This document shows, piece after piece, positions 8,099-15,219 of a stretch of DNA of 64,000 nucleotides. The position numbers and the translations under genes are program-made. Source of the DNA: Parvularcula marina (GTDB taxonomy: Bacteria; Pseudomonadota; Alphaproteobacteria; Caulobacterales; Parvularculaceae); NCBI RefSeq assembly GCF_003399445.1, contig NZ_QUQO01000001.1, forward strand, positions 1,175,001-1,239,000, in the 5' to 3' direction. The notes below the pieces were generated by a model. That model had not been told where the DNA came from, made no database searches, and saw nothing but the letters and a program-made list of their open reading frames with translations. Position 1 is the first letter of the stretch. Each line of letters starts with the position of its first letter.

Positions 8099-9331
8099 AT
8101 GACACAGTACACGCCTTCGCGCCGCCATCTACTAGGGGCCGCCGCCAGCGGGATCGCCGCCGCGCCGTTCCTCTACGGCCCTGCCACTGCCCGAAATATC
8201 GCAGCCAGCGCCCCGCCTAAAGCCGAGGGCCAGCCCATGCCGCGCGGGGTCCGGCTGCCCGCCTCCCCGCCGCCTGCCCCCAAAGGACAGAGCATCGGCC
8301 TCGCCATTGTCGGGCTCGGCGGTTACGCGCTGAACCAGATAATGCCGCGCATTGCGGAGGCCGATCATTGCCACCTCGCGGCCGTCGTCTCGGGCAATGC
8401 GGAGAAAGCCGCCACGGTCGCCGCGGCCTATGGCCTGCCCGAAGACGCGATCTATTCCTATGACAGTTATGAAGAGATCGCGGGCGATGACCGGATCGAC
8501 GCTGTCTATGTCATCCTGCCGACCGGTCTTCACACAGAGTTTGTGCTCAAAGCCTTCACCGCGGGCAAGCATGTCATCTGCGAAAAGCCAATGGCACTCA
8601 CATCTGCGGAATGCGAGGACATGATTGCGGCGGGCAAGGCAGCAGACCGCAAACTGATGATCGGCTATCGCTGTCATTTTGAGCCCTATAACCTCAAAGC
8701 CATGGAGCTGATGCGCGAAGAGGCCCTCGGCCCCTTGCGTGTGATCCGTACCGCGCATCATTACCGCTCCGGCCCTTCGACCCCGGCAACGAACTGGCGG
8801 CACAATCGCGCGCTGGCTGGCGGCGGGCCGCTTGAAGATTACGGCCTCTACGGCATCCAGGCCGGGCTTTATCTCTCCGGCGAGATGCCCGTGCGGATCA
8901 GCGCCAGCACGCAGCAGCCAGCAAATGACCCGCGTTTTGCCGAGATATTCGCTCATACGGCGAGCCAGATGATCTTTCCCTCCGGTGCCACCTCCCAACA
9001 TTCAACTTCCTATGATGGGGCGGGCGCAAATATGGTGACCGTCCGTGGACAGACGGGCTTTCTAACTATGGAGCCGGCAACAGGGTATGGCGGGCACGAA
9101 ATGATGCTGCGCAAGGGCCGCTCGACCGAGACCCTGACGCCGGGTAATCCTTCGATCCAGTTCGCCGCCATGCTCGATCATTTCGGCCTGTCGGTGATGG
9201 AGGGGACTGAAATCCTCACACCCGGCGAGATGGGCCTGCGTGATACGCGGCTGATCGAGGCGATCTATCGTTCCGCCGAGACTGGCCGGACGATGGCGCT
9301 CAATCCCGATGCGACCATGACGGAAGGCTGA
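8099..9331 (+). CDS. Tat-exported Gfo/Idh/MocA-family oxidoreductase (glucose-fructose oxidoreductase-like)
   Basis: This 410-residue protein begins with a twin-arginine signal: SRRHLLG near residues 7-13, then a hydrophobic Ala-rich core. A Pro-rich linker follows, then the NAD(P)-binding Rossmann fold starting at AIVGLGGYA. The Gfo/Idh/MocA signatures are clear: VYVILPTGLHTEFVLKAF and then CEKPMA, with a C-terminal domain ending near residue 400. Tat export with tightly bound NADP is the arrangement of periplasmic glucose-fructose oxidoreductase. The fructokinase encoded divergently fits a fructose or sorbitol connection. I chose ATG 8099 over the upstream in-frame codons because it places the twin arginine near the N-terminus. 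The true substrate is not provable from sequence. Confidence 0.87.
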   Translation: MTQYTPSRRHLLGAAASGIAAAPFLYGPATARNIAASAPPKAEGQPMPRGVRLPASPPPAPKGQSIGLAIVGLGGYALNQIMPRIAEADHCHLAAVVSGNAEKAATVAAAYGLPEDAIYSYDSYEEIAGDDRIDAVYVILPTGLHTEFVLKAFTAGKHVICEKPMALTSAECEDMIAAGKAADRKLMIGYRCHFEPYNLKAMELMREEALGPLRVIRTAHHYRSGPSTPATNWRHNRALAGGGPLEDYGLYGIQAGLYLSGEMPVRISASTQQPANDPRFAEIFAHTASQMIFPSGATSQHSTSYDGAGANMVTVRGQTGFLTMEPATGYGGHEMMLRKGRSTETLTPGNPSIQFAAMLDHFGLSVMEGTEILTPGEMGLRDTRLIEAIYRSAETGRTMALNPDATMTEG

Positions 9332-9425
9332 CGCGCGGAGGCGCCGAACGCCGTCCTAAGTCACTGGCCCGCAGGCCGCTTTCTCCCTTGCCTGTGCAAG
9401 GAGCCTGCGTCTTCCCCTCTATTAC

Positions 9426-9447
9426 ATAACATGTTATATAACATGTG
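9426..9447. promoter_or_regulatory. Tandem palindromic operator in front of the marR-GNAT operon
   Basis: ATAACATGTTAT (9426-9437) is a perfect 12-bp palindrome. ACATGTTATATAACATGT (9429-9446) is a perfect 18-bp palindrome overlapping it. Viewed another way, ATAACATGT occurs twice, exactly 12 bp apart. The site is 18 bp upstream of the MarR start codon and is strikingly AT-rich in a GC-rich genome. MarR proteins typically bind such sites and repress their own operon, so autoregulation is the likely reading. Confidence 0.8.
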
Positions 9448-9464
9448 TGATTGAGGGAGCATCC

Positions 9465-9962
9465 ATGTCGGACGACATCATTCGGGATCTCGGGCTCTTA
9501 TGCCTTGGCACACGGCTCAAGCGCTTGGGCGAGCGGCTGCAGGGTGAGACTTTGGGCATGATCGATGAGGCGGACCTGACGATCCAGCCCAATCAGTGCC
9601 CGGTCATTGTCGCGCTCCACCGGCTCGGCCCTCTCTCGATCGGCGAGCTGGTCGGCACGCTCGGCATCAGCCAGCCGGCCGTCACCCGCACGGTCGGCCT
9701 TCTCACCGAACAGGAGCTGGTCGAGATCAGGCGAAGCACGGAGGACCAGCGGCGGCGCGAGGTTCACCTGACCGCCGAAGGCGCCAATTTCGCCCGGCGG
9801 GCGGACACGCATCTCTGGCCCGTCATCGAAGCGGCGGTGACCGAGCTGTGTACGGATCTAAAAGGCCCCCTCCTCCGCCAGCTTGCAGAGATCGAAGACC
9901 GCCTCGACGCCCTGCCACTGCGCGATCACCTGACCGCGAAGAAGGAGGCGAAAGCAAGATGA
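9465..9962 (+). CDS. MarR-family transcriptional regulator
   Basis: This 165-residue protein has the MarR winged-helix fold. The recognition region is LGPLSIGELVGTLGISQPAVTRTVGLLTEQELV, followed by the wing RRSTEDQRRREVHLTAEG. Long N- and C-terminal helices would provide the dimer interface. ATG 9465 has a GAGGGAG ribosome-binding site, better than the GTG at 9447. The stop overlaps the ATG of the GNAT gene (ATGA at 9959-9962), so the two are translationally coupled. The palindromic operator immediately upstream suggests it represses its own operon. The ligand is unknown; MarR-GNAT pairs often deal with toxic small molecules. Confidence 0.93.
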   Translation: MSDDIIRDLGLLCLGTRLKRLGERLQGETLGMIDEADLTIQPNQCPVIVALHRLGPLSIGELVGTLGISQPAVTRTVGLLTEQELVEIRRSTEDQRRREVHLTAEGANFARRADTHLWPVIEAAVTELCTDLKGPLLRQLAEIEDRLDALPLRDHLTAKKEAKAR

Positions 9963-10669
9963 CCGACACACTCCTTGATCGGCCAATCTGGTCCGCGCTC
10001 GCCACCCGCCAGGCCCATCTCGCTCTCGCCCATGGGAAGGCCCGCCGCTATCTGCCCCAGATTAGCCCGCTTGCTGCAATTGAAGATCCGGACGACGCTG
10101 ATGCGCTGGGACGTCTCTGTCTGCCCGACGCTTCCATTATCATCCTTGATCGGAAGGGTATCACTGTGCCGCGCCATATGCAGGTGCTGCGCCGCGCAAC
10201 CGGCCTGCAGATGGTCGCGCACGACCCTGTGCCGGCACCGGAACCAAGAGACGACATCCTTCCCCTCGGGGCCACGGACGCCGCAGAGATGGTTGCGCTC
10301 GCTAAACTGACCGAACCCGGCCCGTTTGAAATGCGCACCCATGAATTTGGCGGTTTCATCGGTATCCGCATCGATGGCCGTCTCGCTGCCATGGCGGGTG
10401 AGCGGATGAAACTGCCCGGTTTTACGGAGGTCAGCGGCGTCTGCACCCATCCTGATTTCAGGGGCCGCGGCTATGCCGCTCATCTTTCCACCATCGTCGC
10501 CGCGCGGATCGCGGCACGCGGTGAGACAGCCTTCCTTCATGCTTATGCGGATAATCAGGCCGCTACGTCCCTCTATGAAAAACTGGGGTTTTCACCGCGC
10601 TGCGAGATGAAAGTTGCCATGCTGGGCCCCGCCGAATGGCGGCATGACGGGGCGCGCGAACAGGGTTAG
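9959..10669 (+). CDS. GNAT N-acetyltransferase
   Basis: This 236-residue protein carries the acetyl-CoA binding region near residues 158-175: VSGVCTHPDFRGRGYA with its R-G-x-G-x-A loop. It then continues with HAYADNQAATSLYEKLGF, the motif B helix of FR47-like GNATs. Residues 1-120 are a divergent N-terminal half typical of this two-lobed group. The frame is open upstream to 9596, but that portion is shadow of marR. ATG 9959 overlaps the marR stop and has AGGAGG upstream. Co-expression with MarR suggests it modifies a compound sensed by that regulator, which is inference. Confidence 0.88.
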   Translation: MTDTLLDRPIWSALATRQAHLALAHGKARRYLPQISPLAAIEDPDDADALGRLCLPDASIIILDRKGITVPRHMQVLRRATGLQMVAHDPVPAPEPRDDILPLGATDAAEMVALAKLTEPGPFEMRTHEFGGFIGIRIDGRLAAMAGERMKLPGFTEVSGVCTHPDFRGRGYAAHLSTIVAARIAARGETAFLHAYADNQAATSLYEKLGFSPRCEMKVAMLGPAEWRHDGAREQG

Positions 10670-10706
10670 GCAGGGACGAATCATTTTCGTAACCCTGACC
10701 GCTCCT

Positions 10707-11702
10707 ATGATACAGCCTGCCCCTGACCTTCCGACCCTGCCCGAAAAGGCTGTCCTCTACGCCTATGACATCTTTCCCGACGGCACCTCTTCGCCGGTCG
10801 AGCGCGAAGGACTTATAGCCACTGCGGCGGATGGCGCGGCCTATCGCTGGATCCACCTCAACCTTGCCTGTCCGGAAATCGTGCCATGGATAGAGCATGA
10901 GGCGGATGACGTTGTTGCGACTTCTCTGACGCTGGAGGACACGCGCCCGCGATGTGCGCAGCACAAGGACGGGTTTCTCGTGAACCTCCGCGGAGTGAAC
11001 CTCAACCCGGAGAGCAAGCATGAGGACATGGTCTCGATCCGCCTGTGGGTCACGGAGCGCCTGATCGTTTCTGTCCGTATCCGGAAGCTGATGGCTATCG
11101 TTGCCATTCATGAGCAGGTTGACCGGAACGCCTCCCCCCATTCAACCGCCAACTTTCTCTCGCGGCTGGCTGCGGGGCTGACCTCCAAGATGGATCCGGT
11201 CATCACCGACCTCTCCGACACTGTCGATGAATTTGAGACCCATACGCTGGATGAAGAAAACATCTCACGCAGTGATCTTGCCACCATTCGCCGCAAGGCG
11301 ATCATCCTCAGGCGGTATATTGCGCCCCAGCGTGATGCGCTGAACACGCTTGCCTTTTCTGCAAGCGACATGATCGATGACCGGACACAAGCCAGCCTGC
11401 GCGAGGCCACCGACCGAGTTATGCGCATGGTCGAGGAACTTGATGCTGTGCGCGAACGCTGTACCATTCTGAAAGATCAGCTGACGGACCAGCGTGCTGA
11501 GGAAATGAACGCAAGGCTGATGGTTCTGTCGGTTGTGACCGCCATCTTCCTGCCCCTGGGCTTCCTGACAGGGCTTTTCGGCATCAATATTGGCGGGATG
11601 CCGGGGACCGAGAACGCAGCGGCTTTCTGGATATTTGCAAGCGTGTTGACCGCCCTCGGCCTCATCCAACTATGGTGGTTCCGCCACAAGAAATGGTTCT
11701 GA
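10707..11702 (+). CDS. zntB: CorA/ZntB-family divalent metal transporter
   Basis: This 331-residue protein has a large cytoplasmic N-terminal domain with long coiled helices. Two C-terminal transmembrane helices follow (about residues 270-290 and 302-322) around the loop GLFGINIGGMPG. CorA magnesium channels have GMN; the GIN here, together with the WIRF-type start (RWIHLNL) and the ISRSDLATIRRKAI segment, matches the ZntB branch associated with zinc. The frame extends to 10614, inside the GNAT gene; ATG 10707 starts after the GNAT stop. A weak inverted repeat (ACGAA-5-TTCGT, 10676-10690) lies just upstream and might be regulatory. It converges with the alpha/beta hydrolase, 3 bp apart. Confidence 0.85.
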   Translation: MIQPAPDLPTLPEKAVLYAYDIFPDGTSSPVEREGLIATAADGAAYRWIHLNLACPEIVPWIEHEADDVVATSLTLEDTRPRCAQHKDGFLVNLRGVNLNPESKHEDMVSIRLWVTERLIVSVRIRKLMAIVAIHEQVDRNASPHSTANFLSRLAAGLTSKMDPVITDLSDTVDEFETHTLDEENISRSDLATIRRKAIILRRYIAPQRDALNTLAFSASDMIDDRTQASLREATDRVMRMVEELDAVRERCTILKDQLTDQRAEEMNARLMVLSVVTAIFLPLGFLTGLFGINIGGMPGTENAAAFWIFASVLTALGLIQLWWFRHKKWF

Positions 11703-11705
11703 CAC

Positions 11706-12599
11706 CTAGAGTGTACGGTGAAAATCCATCACCGCCCGGAAGACCTCTCGCGGCGCTTCGACCTGCGGGTAATGCCCCACGCCTTCGAGCGGCACGACAT
11801 CCGCATCCGGGATTAGTCGCGCAAATTCCTCGAGCAGATGCCGGCCGGAGACAGGATCCTCGAGCCCGTTGATGAGCCGCATGGGCACGGCAGGTGTCTT
11901 GATCGGGTCCGTCCAGCGCGCCTCATTCGCGCGCCGCTGCGCCATGTAATCAAGGAGCGCCGGGATAACCTTCACGCCGTCTTCTGTGCAGATCAGCGAC
12001 CAGTAAGCATCAAGCTCTTCATCCGTGGGCTGTGTATCCGGCCCGAAGATCGCCGAGAAGCTTTTGCCAAAGGACCGTCGCGACATGAACCGCGCGATCA
12101 AGGGCCCCAGCGGCCCTGCCATCAGTTTCTGGATCGGCCGTGGCCGGTGCGCATGGGGGAAAAGCCCGCCATTGAGGAAGACGATGCTTTTGATCGTGAT
12201 GCCCTCGAGCGAGCCTTCAGCTGCGCGTGCCAGCAGCTCCTGACCGACCGTACACCCATAATCATGAACGAGGAGATGCACTTCATGCACGCCCCGCGCC
12301 CGCAGCAGTGCGGCATACGCCTCAGCCTGGTCGGCGATCAGATAGCGGTGGCCGCGCGGCTTATCGGAGAGCCCGAAGCCGAGCATATCCATCGCATGAA
12401 GACGGAAATGCCATGAGAGCGGCCCCCAAAGGGCCGCCCAGTCCCAGCTAGATGTCGGAAAGCCATGGATCAGGAGGAGGTCCGGCCCCTCGCCTGTTTC
12501 CCAGCACGCATATTGGTGCCCGCCATGGACAAAGCTGCTCGCTGAGTCAACGCAAGAGCCAACAGGAATGACCGGGCCGGGACAGACGGAAAACGTCAC
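11706..12599 (-). CDS. Alpha/beta hydrolase, MEST/haloalkane-dehalogenase-like
   Basis: This protein of about 297 residues has the alpha/beta-hydrolase order. The oxyanion segment is LLIHGFPTSSWDW, followed by DMLGFGLSDKPRGHRY. The nucleophile elbow is HDYG, where Asp replaces Ser, as in epoxide hydrolases and haloalkane dehalogenases. Acid-region and His motifs (GLEDPVSG, GHYPQVEAP) come last. The NGGLFPHAHRP block and HDYG-x-x-VGQELL strongly resemble animal MEST/PEG1 and its bacterial relatives, whose substrate is unsettled. The open frame begins at 12662, inside nuoG, but GTG 12599 lies after the nuoG stop (12616) and is preferred; GTG 12608 is an alternative. It sits directly downstream of nuoG and may be co-transcribed with it. 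Confidence 0.82.
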   Translation of the reverse strand: MTFSVCPGPVIPVGSCVDSASSFVHGGHQYACWETGEGPDLLLIHGFPTSSWDWAALWGPLSWHFRLHAMDMLGFGLSDKPRGHRYLIADQAEAYAALLRARGVHEVHLLVHDYGCTVGQELLARAAEGSLEGITIKSIVFLNGGLFPHAHRPRPIQKLMAGPLGPLIARFMSRRSFGKSFSAIFGPDTQPTDEELDAYWSLICTEDGVKVIPALLDYMAQRRANEARWTDPIKTPAVPMRLINGLEDPVSGRHLLEEFARLIPDADVVPLEGVGHYPQVEAPREVFRAVMDFHRTL

Positions 12600-12615
12600 C
12601 CCGGGCACGTTGATA

Positions 12616-14718
12616 TTATTCCGCAGCCAGCATTTTGGGCGCCGCCGCAAACATCGCGGCACATTCAGCCATTGTCTTGCTCGCCCGAGCGACCGGGTTG
12701 GTCAGCCAATAGCCATCGAGCCCCGGTGTGAAGACTGGATCGCCGCTCACGCTTGCATAAAGATCCGCAGACGGCGCGTCGGCCATCTCGACCGTGCCGA
12801 TGGAGCCGAAAATCTCGTTATCCTCGATCAGCGCCTGACGCAGCGTGAAGAGGTCATCATAGGGCAGCGTCTTGCCAATGACCTGGCTGAGCGCCCGCAG
12901 GATCGCCCAGTTCTCACGCGCTTCGCCGAAGGGGAAATAGGCGCGCATCGCCATCTGCACGCGGCCTTCGGTATTGGTGAAGATACCGGATTCCTCGGTG
13001 TAGGCCGCCCCCGGCAGGATGACATCGGCAACCCGCGCGCCTGCATCGCCATGATGGCCCTGATAGATCACAAAGGCATTCTCAAGCCGCGATGTGTCAA
13101 ACTCATCCGCGCCGAGATTATAGACGATCTCGATGTCACCGGCCTCGACTGCATCGATAATGCCGCCAAAGGACTTGCCGCCCTCGCCCGGCACGAAGCC
13201 AAGATCGAGTGCCGCCACCCGGCTCGCCGCGGTGTGAAGGATATTGAGCCCGTTCCATTCGTCGCCGATTGCCCCAACACGGGACGCCATATCGAGCACC
13301 GCTTTGTACGCGGCCCCGCCATCGCGCAGCGCGCCCTGGCCGACAATGATCATCGGCTTTTCAGCCTTGCAAAGCTTGTCAAAGAAGTCCTGATCCATAT
13401 TACCGATCACGGACGGATCAGCGCCCAGATAGGCATAGTCATAGGTCAGGTCCGTCGCCTCACCGATCACGCCGATTTCAAGGCCCATCTTGTCGAGGAA
13501 ATTCTTCCGGATACGGGCATTGAGAACCGGTGCTTCGATCCGCGGATTGGTGCCGACCAGCAGGATCATGTCCGCTTCGTCGATCCCGGCAATGGTCGAG
13601 CCAAAGACATAAGAGCCGCGTGGTGCGCGCGTGCCATCAGGCAGAACGCCCAGCGCCGAGCCGTCCTGACGGCAATCGCGGTTCACAACACCCAAGGCAT
13701 CGGTCAGGTCTTTGAGCGCCTTGATCGCCTCTGCGGAGACAAGGTCGCCAACCAGCGCGCCGATTTTCTCAGGCGCCGTCCCGTCGATCTTTGCACGGAT
13801 CGCTTCGAAGGCTTCGCTCCAGCTTGCGGGGCGCAGCTTGCCGTCTTCGCGGATATAGGGCGTGTCGAGCCGCTGGCGGCGCAGGCCGTCCCAGATGAAG
13901 CGCGACTTGTCGCCGATCCACTCTTCATTGATGTCGTCATGAATACGCGGAAGGATCCGCAAGACTTCGCGGGCCCGCGCATCGACGCGGATATGGCTGC
14001 CGAGCGCATCCATCACATCGATGGTCTCGGTTTTCTTCAGCTCCCAGGGCCGCGCATTAAAGGCATAGGGTTTCGAGGTCAGCGCACCGACCGGGCAGAC
14101 ATCGATCAGGTTCCCGGCAAGCTCCGTCTCGACCGCTTTTTCAAGATAGGTCGTGATCTGCGCATCCTCACCGCGATTGACGAGACCAAGATCGCTGACG
14201 CCCGCAACTTCGGTCGCAAAGCGCACACAGCGGGTGCACTGGATGCAGCGGGTCATGATCGTCTTGATCAGCGGGCCCATATATTTCTCATCGACCGCGC
14301 GCTTGTTCTCTTCGAAGCGCGACGTGCCCCGGCCATAGGTGATCGCCTGATCCTGCAGGTCACATTCGCCGCCCTGATCGCAGATCGGGCAGTCGAGCGG
14401 GTGGTTGATGAGGAGAAACTCCATCACCCCTTCGCGGGCCTTCTTGACCATCGGCGTGTTGGTGAAGAGCTCGGGCGGCTGGCCGTCCGGGCCGGGCCGC
14501 AGATCGCGCACATTCTGCGCGCACGAAGCCACGGGTTTGGGCGGCCCGCCCTTCACTTCGATCAGGCACATCCGGCAATTGCCCGCGATCGAGAGGCGCT
14601 CGTGATAGCAGAAGCGGGGGATTTCCTCGCCCGCGGCCTCACAGGCCTGCAGCAGGGTGAGCGCCGGATCGACGTCAATTTCTTCGCCATTGACTTTGAT
14701 GGTGCGGAGATCGGTCAT
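12616..14718 (-). CDS. nuoG: NADH-quinone oxidoreductase subunit G
   Basis: This 700-residue complex I subunit has the following parts. Residues 1-80 form a 2Fe-2S ferredoxin domain (CYHERLSIAGNCRMC, then CAQNVR). Next is the His/Cys region DCPICDQGGECDLQD. The 4Fe-4S ligands are RCIQCTRCVRF, with later Cys (LIDVCPVGALT). A molybdopterin-oxidoreductase-like domain runs from about residue 220 to the end. It transfers electrons along the peripheral arm of complex I on the cytoplasmic face. nuoF lies about 8.3 kb and nuoE about 21 kb to the right, all on the same strand, whereas these genes are normally adjacent. nuoH and nuoI, usually next, are replaced here by the hydrolase gene. A long open frame on the opposite strand (12568-14736) is shadow. 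Confidence 0.97.
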   Translation of the reverse strand: MTDLRTIKVNGEEIDVDPALTLLQACEAAGEEIPRFCYHERLSIAGNCRMCLIEVKGGPPKPVASCAQNVRDLRPGPDGQPPELFTNTPMVKKAREGVMEFLLINHPLDCPICDQGGECDLQDQAITYGRGTSRFEENKRAVDEKYMGPLIKTIMTRCIQCTRCVRFATEVAGVSDLGLVNRGEDAQITTYLEKAVETELAGNLIDVCPVGALTSKPYAFNARPWELKKTETIDVMDALGSHIRVDARAREVLRILPRIHDDINEEWIGDKSRFIWDGLRRQRLDTPYIREDGKLRPASWSEAFEAIRAKIDGTAPEKIGALVGDLVSAEAIKALKDLTDALGVVNRDCRQDGSALGVLPDGTRAPRGSYVFGSTIAGIDEADMILLVGTNPRIEAPVLNARIRKNFLDKMGLEIGVIGEATDLTYDYAYLGADPSVIGNMDQDFFDKLCKAEKPMIIVGQGALRDGGAAYKAVLDMASRVGAIGDEWNGLNILHTAASRVAALDLGFVPGEGGKSFGGIIDAVEAGDIEIVYNLGADEFDTSRLENAFVIYQGHHGDAGARVADVILPGAAYTEESGIFTNTEGRVQMAMRAYFPFGEARENWAILRALSQVIGKTLPYDDLFTLRQALIEDNEIFGSIGTVEMADAPSADLYASVSGDPVFTPGLDGYWLTNPVARASKTMAECAAMFAAAPKMLAAE

Positions 14719-14901
14719 GAAGAACTGTCAGCTTGATTACGATGGATTCCGGCCCGTTTACGCCAAATCGCGCCGGATGGAAGGGCCCCAGTGACGCGGG
14801 GCGCGGCTTTTAGCGGGAATGCTCCAAAGCCCACTCATCTCATGGTCCGGGACGAGGAATGAAGGAGCCAGAGCGCCCCTCTCTCCGCCCGCACATCCCC
14901 G

Positions 14902-14951
14902 GCCCGGATCAGGTCCGGGCTAAACTCCGGCGGGGATCTGCCTCGAAGGCA
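14902..14951. repeat. Intergenic palindromic repeat (two small inverted repeats)
   Basis: GCCCGGA-5-TCCGGGC (14902-14920) is a perfect 7-bp stem. TGCCT-CGA-AGGCA (14939-14951) follows. Sequences of the type CCCGGATCAGGTCCGGG are common dispersed intergenic repeats in alphaproteobacteria. I infer the same here, but only one copy is seen in this window. Confidence 0.5.
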
Positions 14952-15011
14952 CCGATCTCTCATCTTCGATAAGCGAAAAGACAGAACCCAGAGCTCATCA
15001 CTCAAAACCAG

Positions 15012-15031
15012 ATGCCCGCCTGCGCGGGCAT
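15012..15031. repeat. Intergenic palindrome ATGCCCGC-4-GCGGGCAT
   Basis: A perfect 8-bp inverted repeat encloses a 4-nt loop (CTGC). It resembles the very common alphaproteobacterial intergenic repeat built on CCCGC..GCGGG. No U-run follows on either strand, so a terminator role is unlikely. Confidence 0.5.
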
Positions 15032-15146
15032 GAGCGGAGGGAAGGAAGGGCTTTAAACTCCTCCTCCACCCCAAAACCCGCCTGAAAACCCCTCTCCCAC
15101 CCCTTTCAACCGCCCGGATTTCCTCACTTCCTCAAAAAAGTTTTGA

Positions 15147-15175
15147 TGAACTAGTTTACTTCATGAACTGGTTCA
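15147..15175. promoter_or_regulatory. Double operator upstream of the acyltransferase / winged-helix operon
   Basis: TGAACTAGTTTA (15147-15158) and TGAACTGGTTCA (15164-15175) are two copies of a 12-bp TGAAC-2-GTTCA palindrome, 17 bp apart start to start. The second is perfect and the first has one mismatch. They lie 45-73 bp before ATG 15220. The third gene of the operon encodes a small winged-helix regulator, which is the natural candidate to bind here. Confidence 0.6.
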
Positions 15176-15219
15176 CCCACATAGAGCCGGCACACACTCA
15201 ACCACGGGAGGGGAGAGGC

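Larger units (their letters stand above)
14719..15219. other. Intergenic region with palindromic repeats, no gene
   Basis: About 500 bp separate the nuoG start from the acyltransferase start. The only open frame of note (minus strand, 14835-15074) is Arg/Ser-rich and runs through palindromes, so I do not call it. The region contains three short inverted repeats (14902-14920, 14939-14951 and 15012-15031), a C/T-rich stretch (15055-15130) and the operator pair at 15147-15175. The nuo promoter would be expected near its left end, but no convincing -35/-10 stands out. Confidence 0.7.

Noticed and set aside
12568-14736. Plus-strand open frame of 722 codons opposite nuoG
   Set aside because: It is exactly antisense to nuoG, lacks any family resemblance and is rich in Arg/His/Ile patterns typical of reverse-frame reading in GC-rich DNA.
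14835-15074. Minus-strand ORF upstream of nuoG
   Set aside because: It is composed of translated palindromic repeats; composition and lack of a ribosome-binding site argue against a gene.
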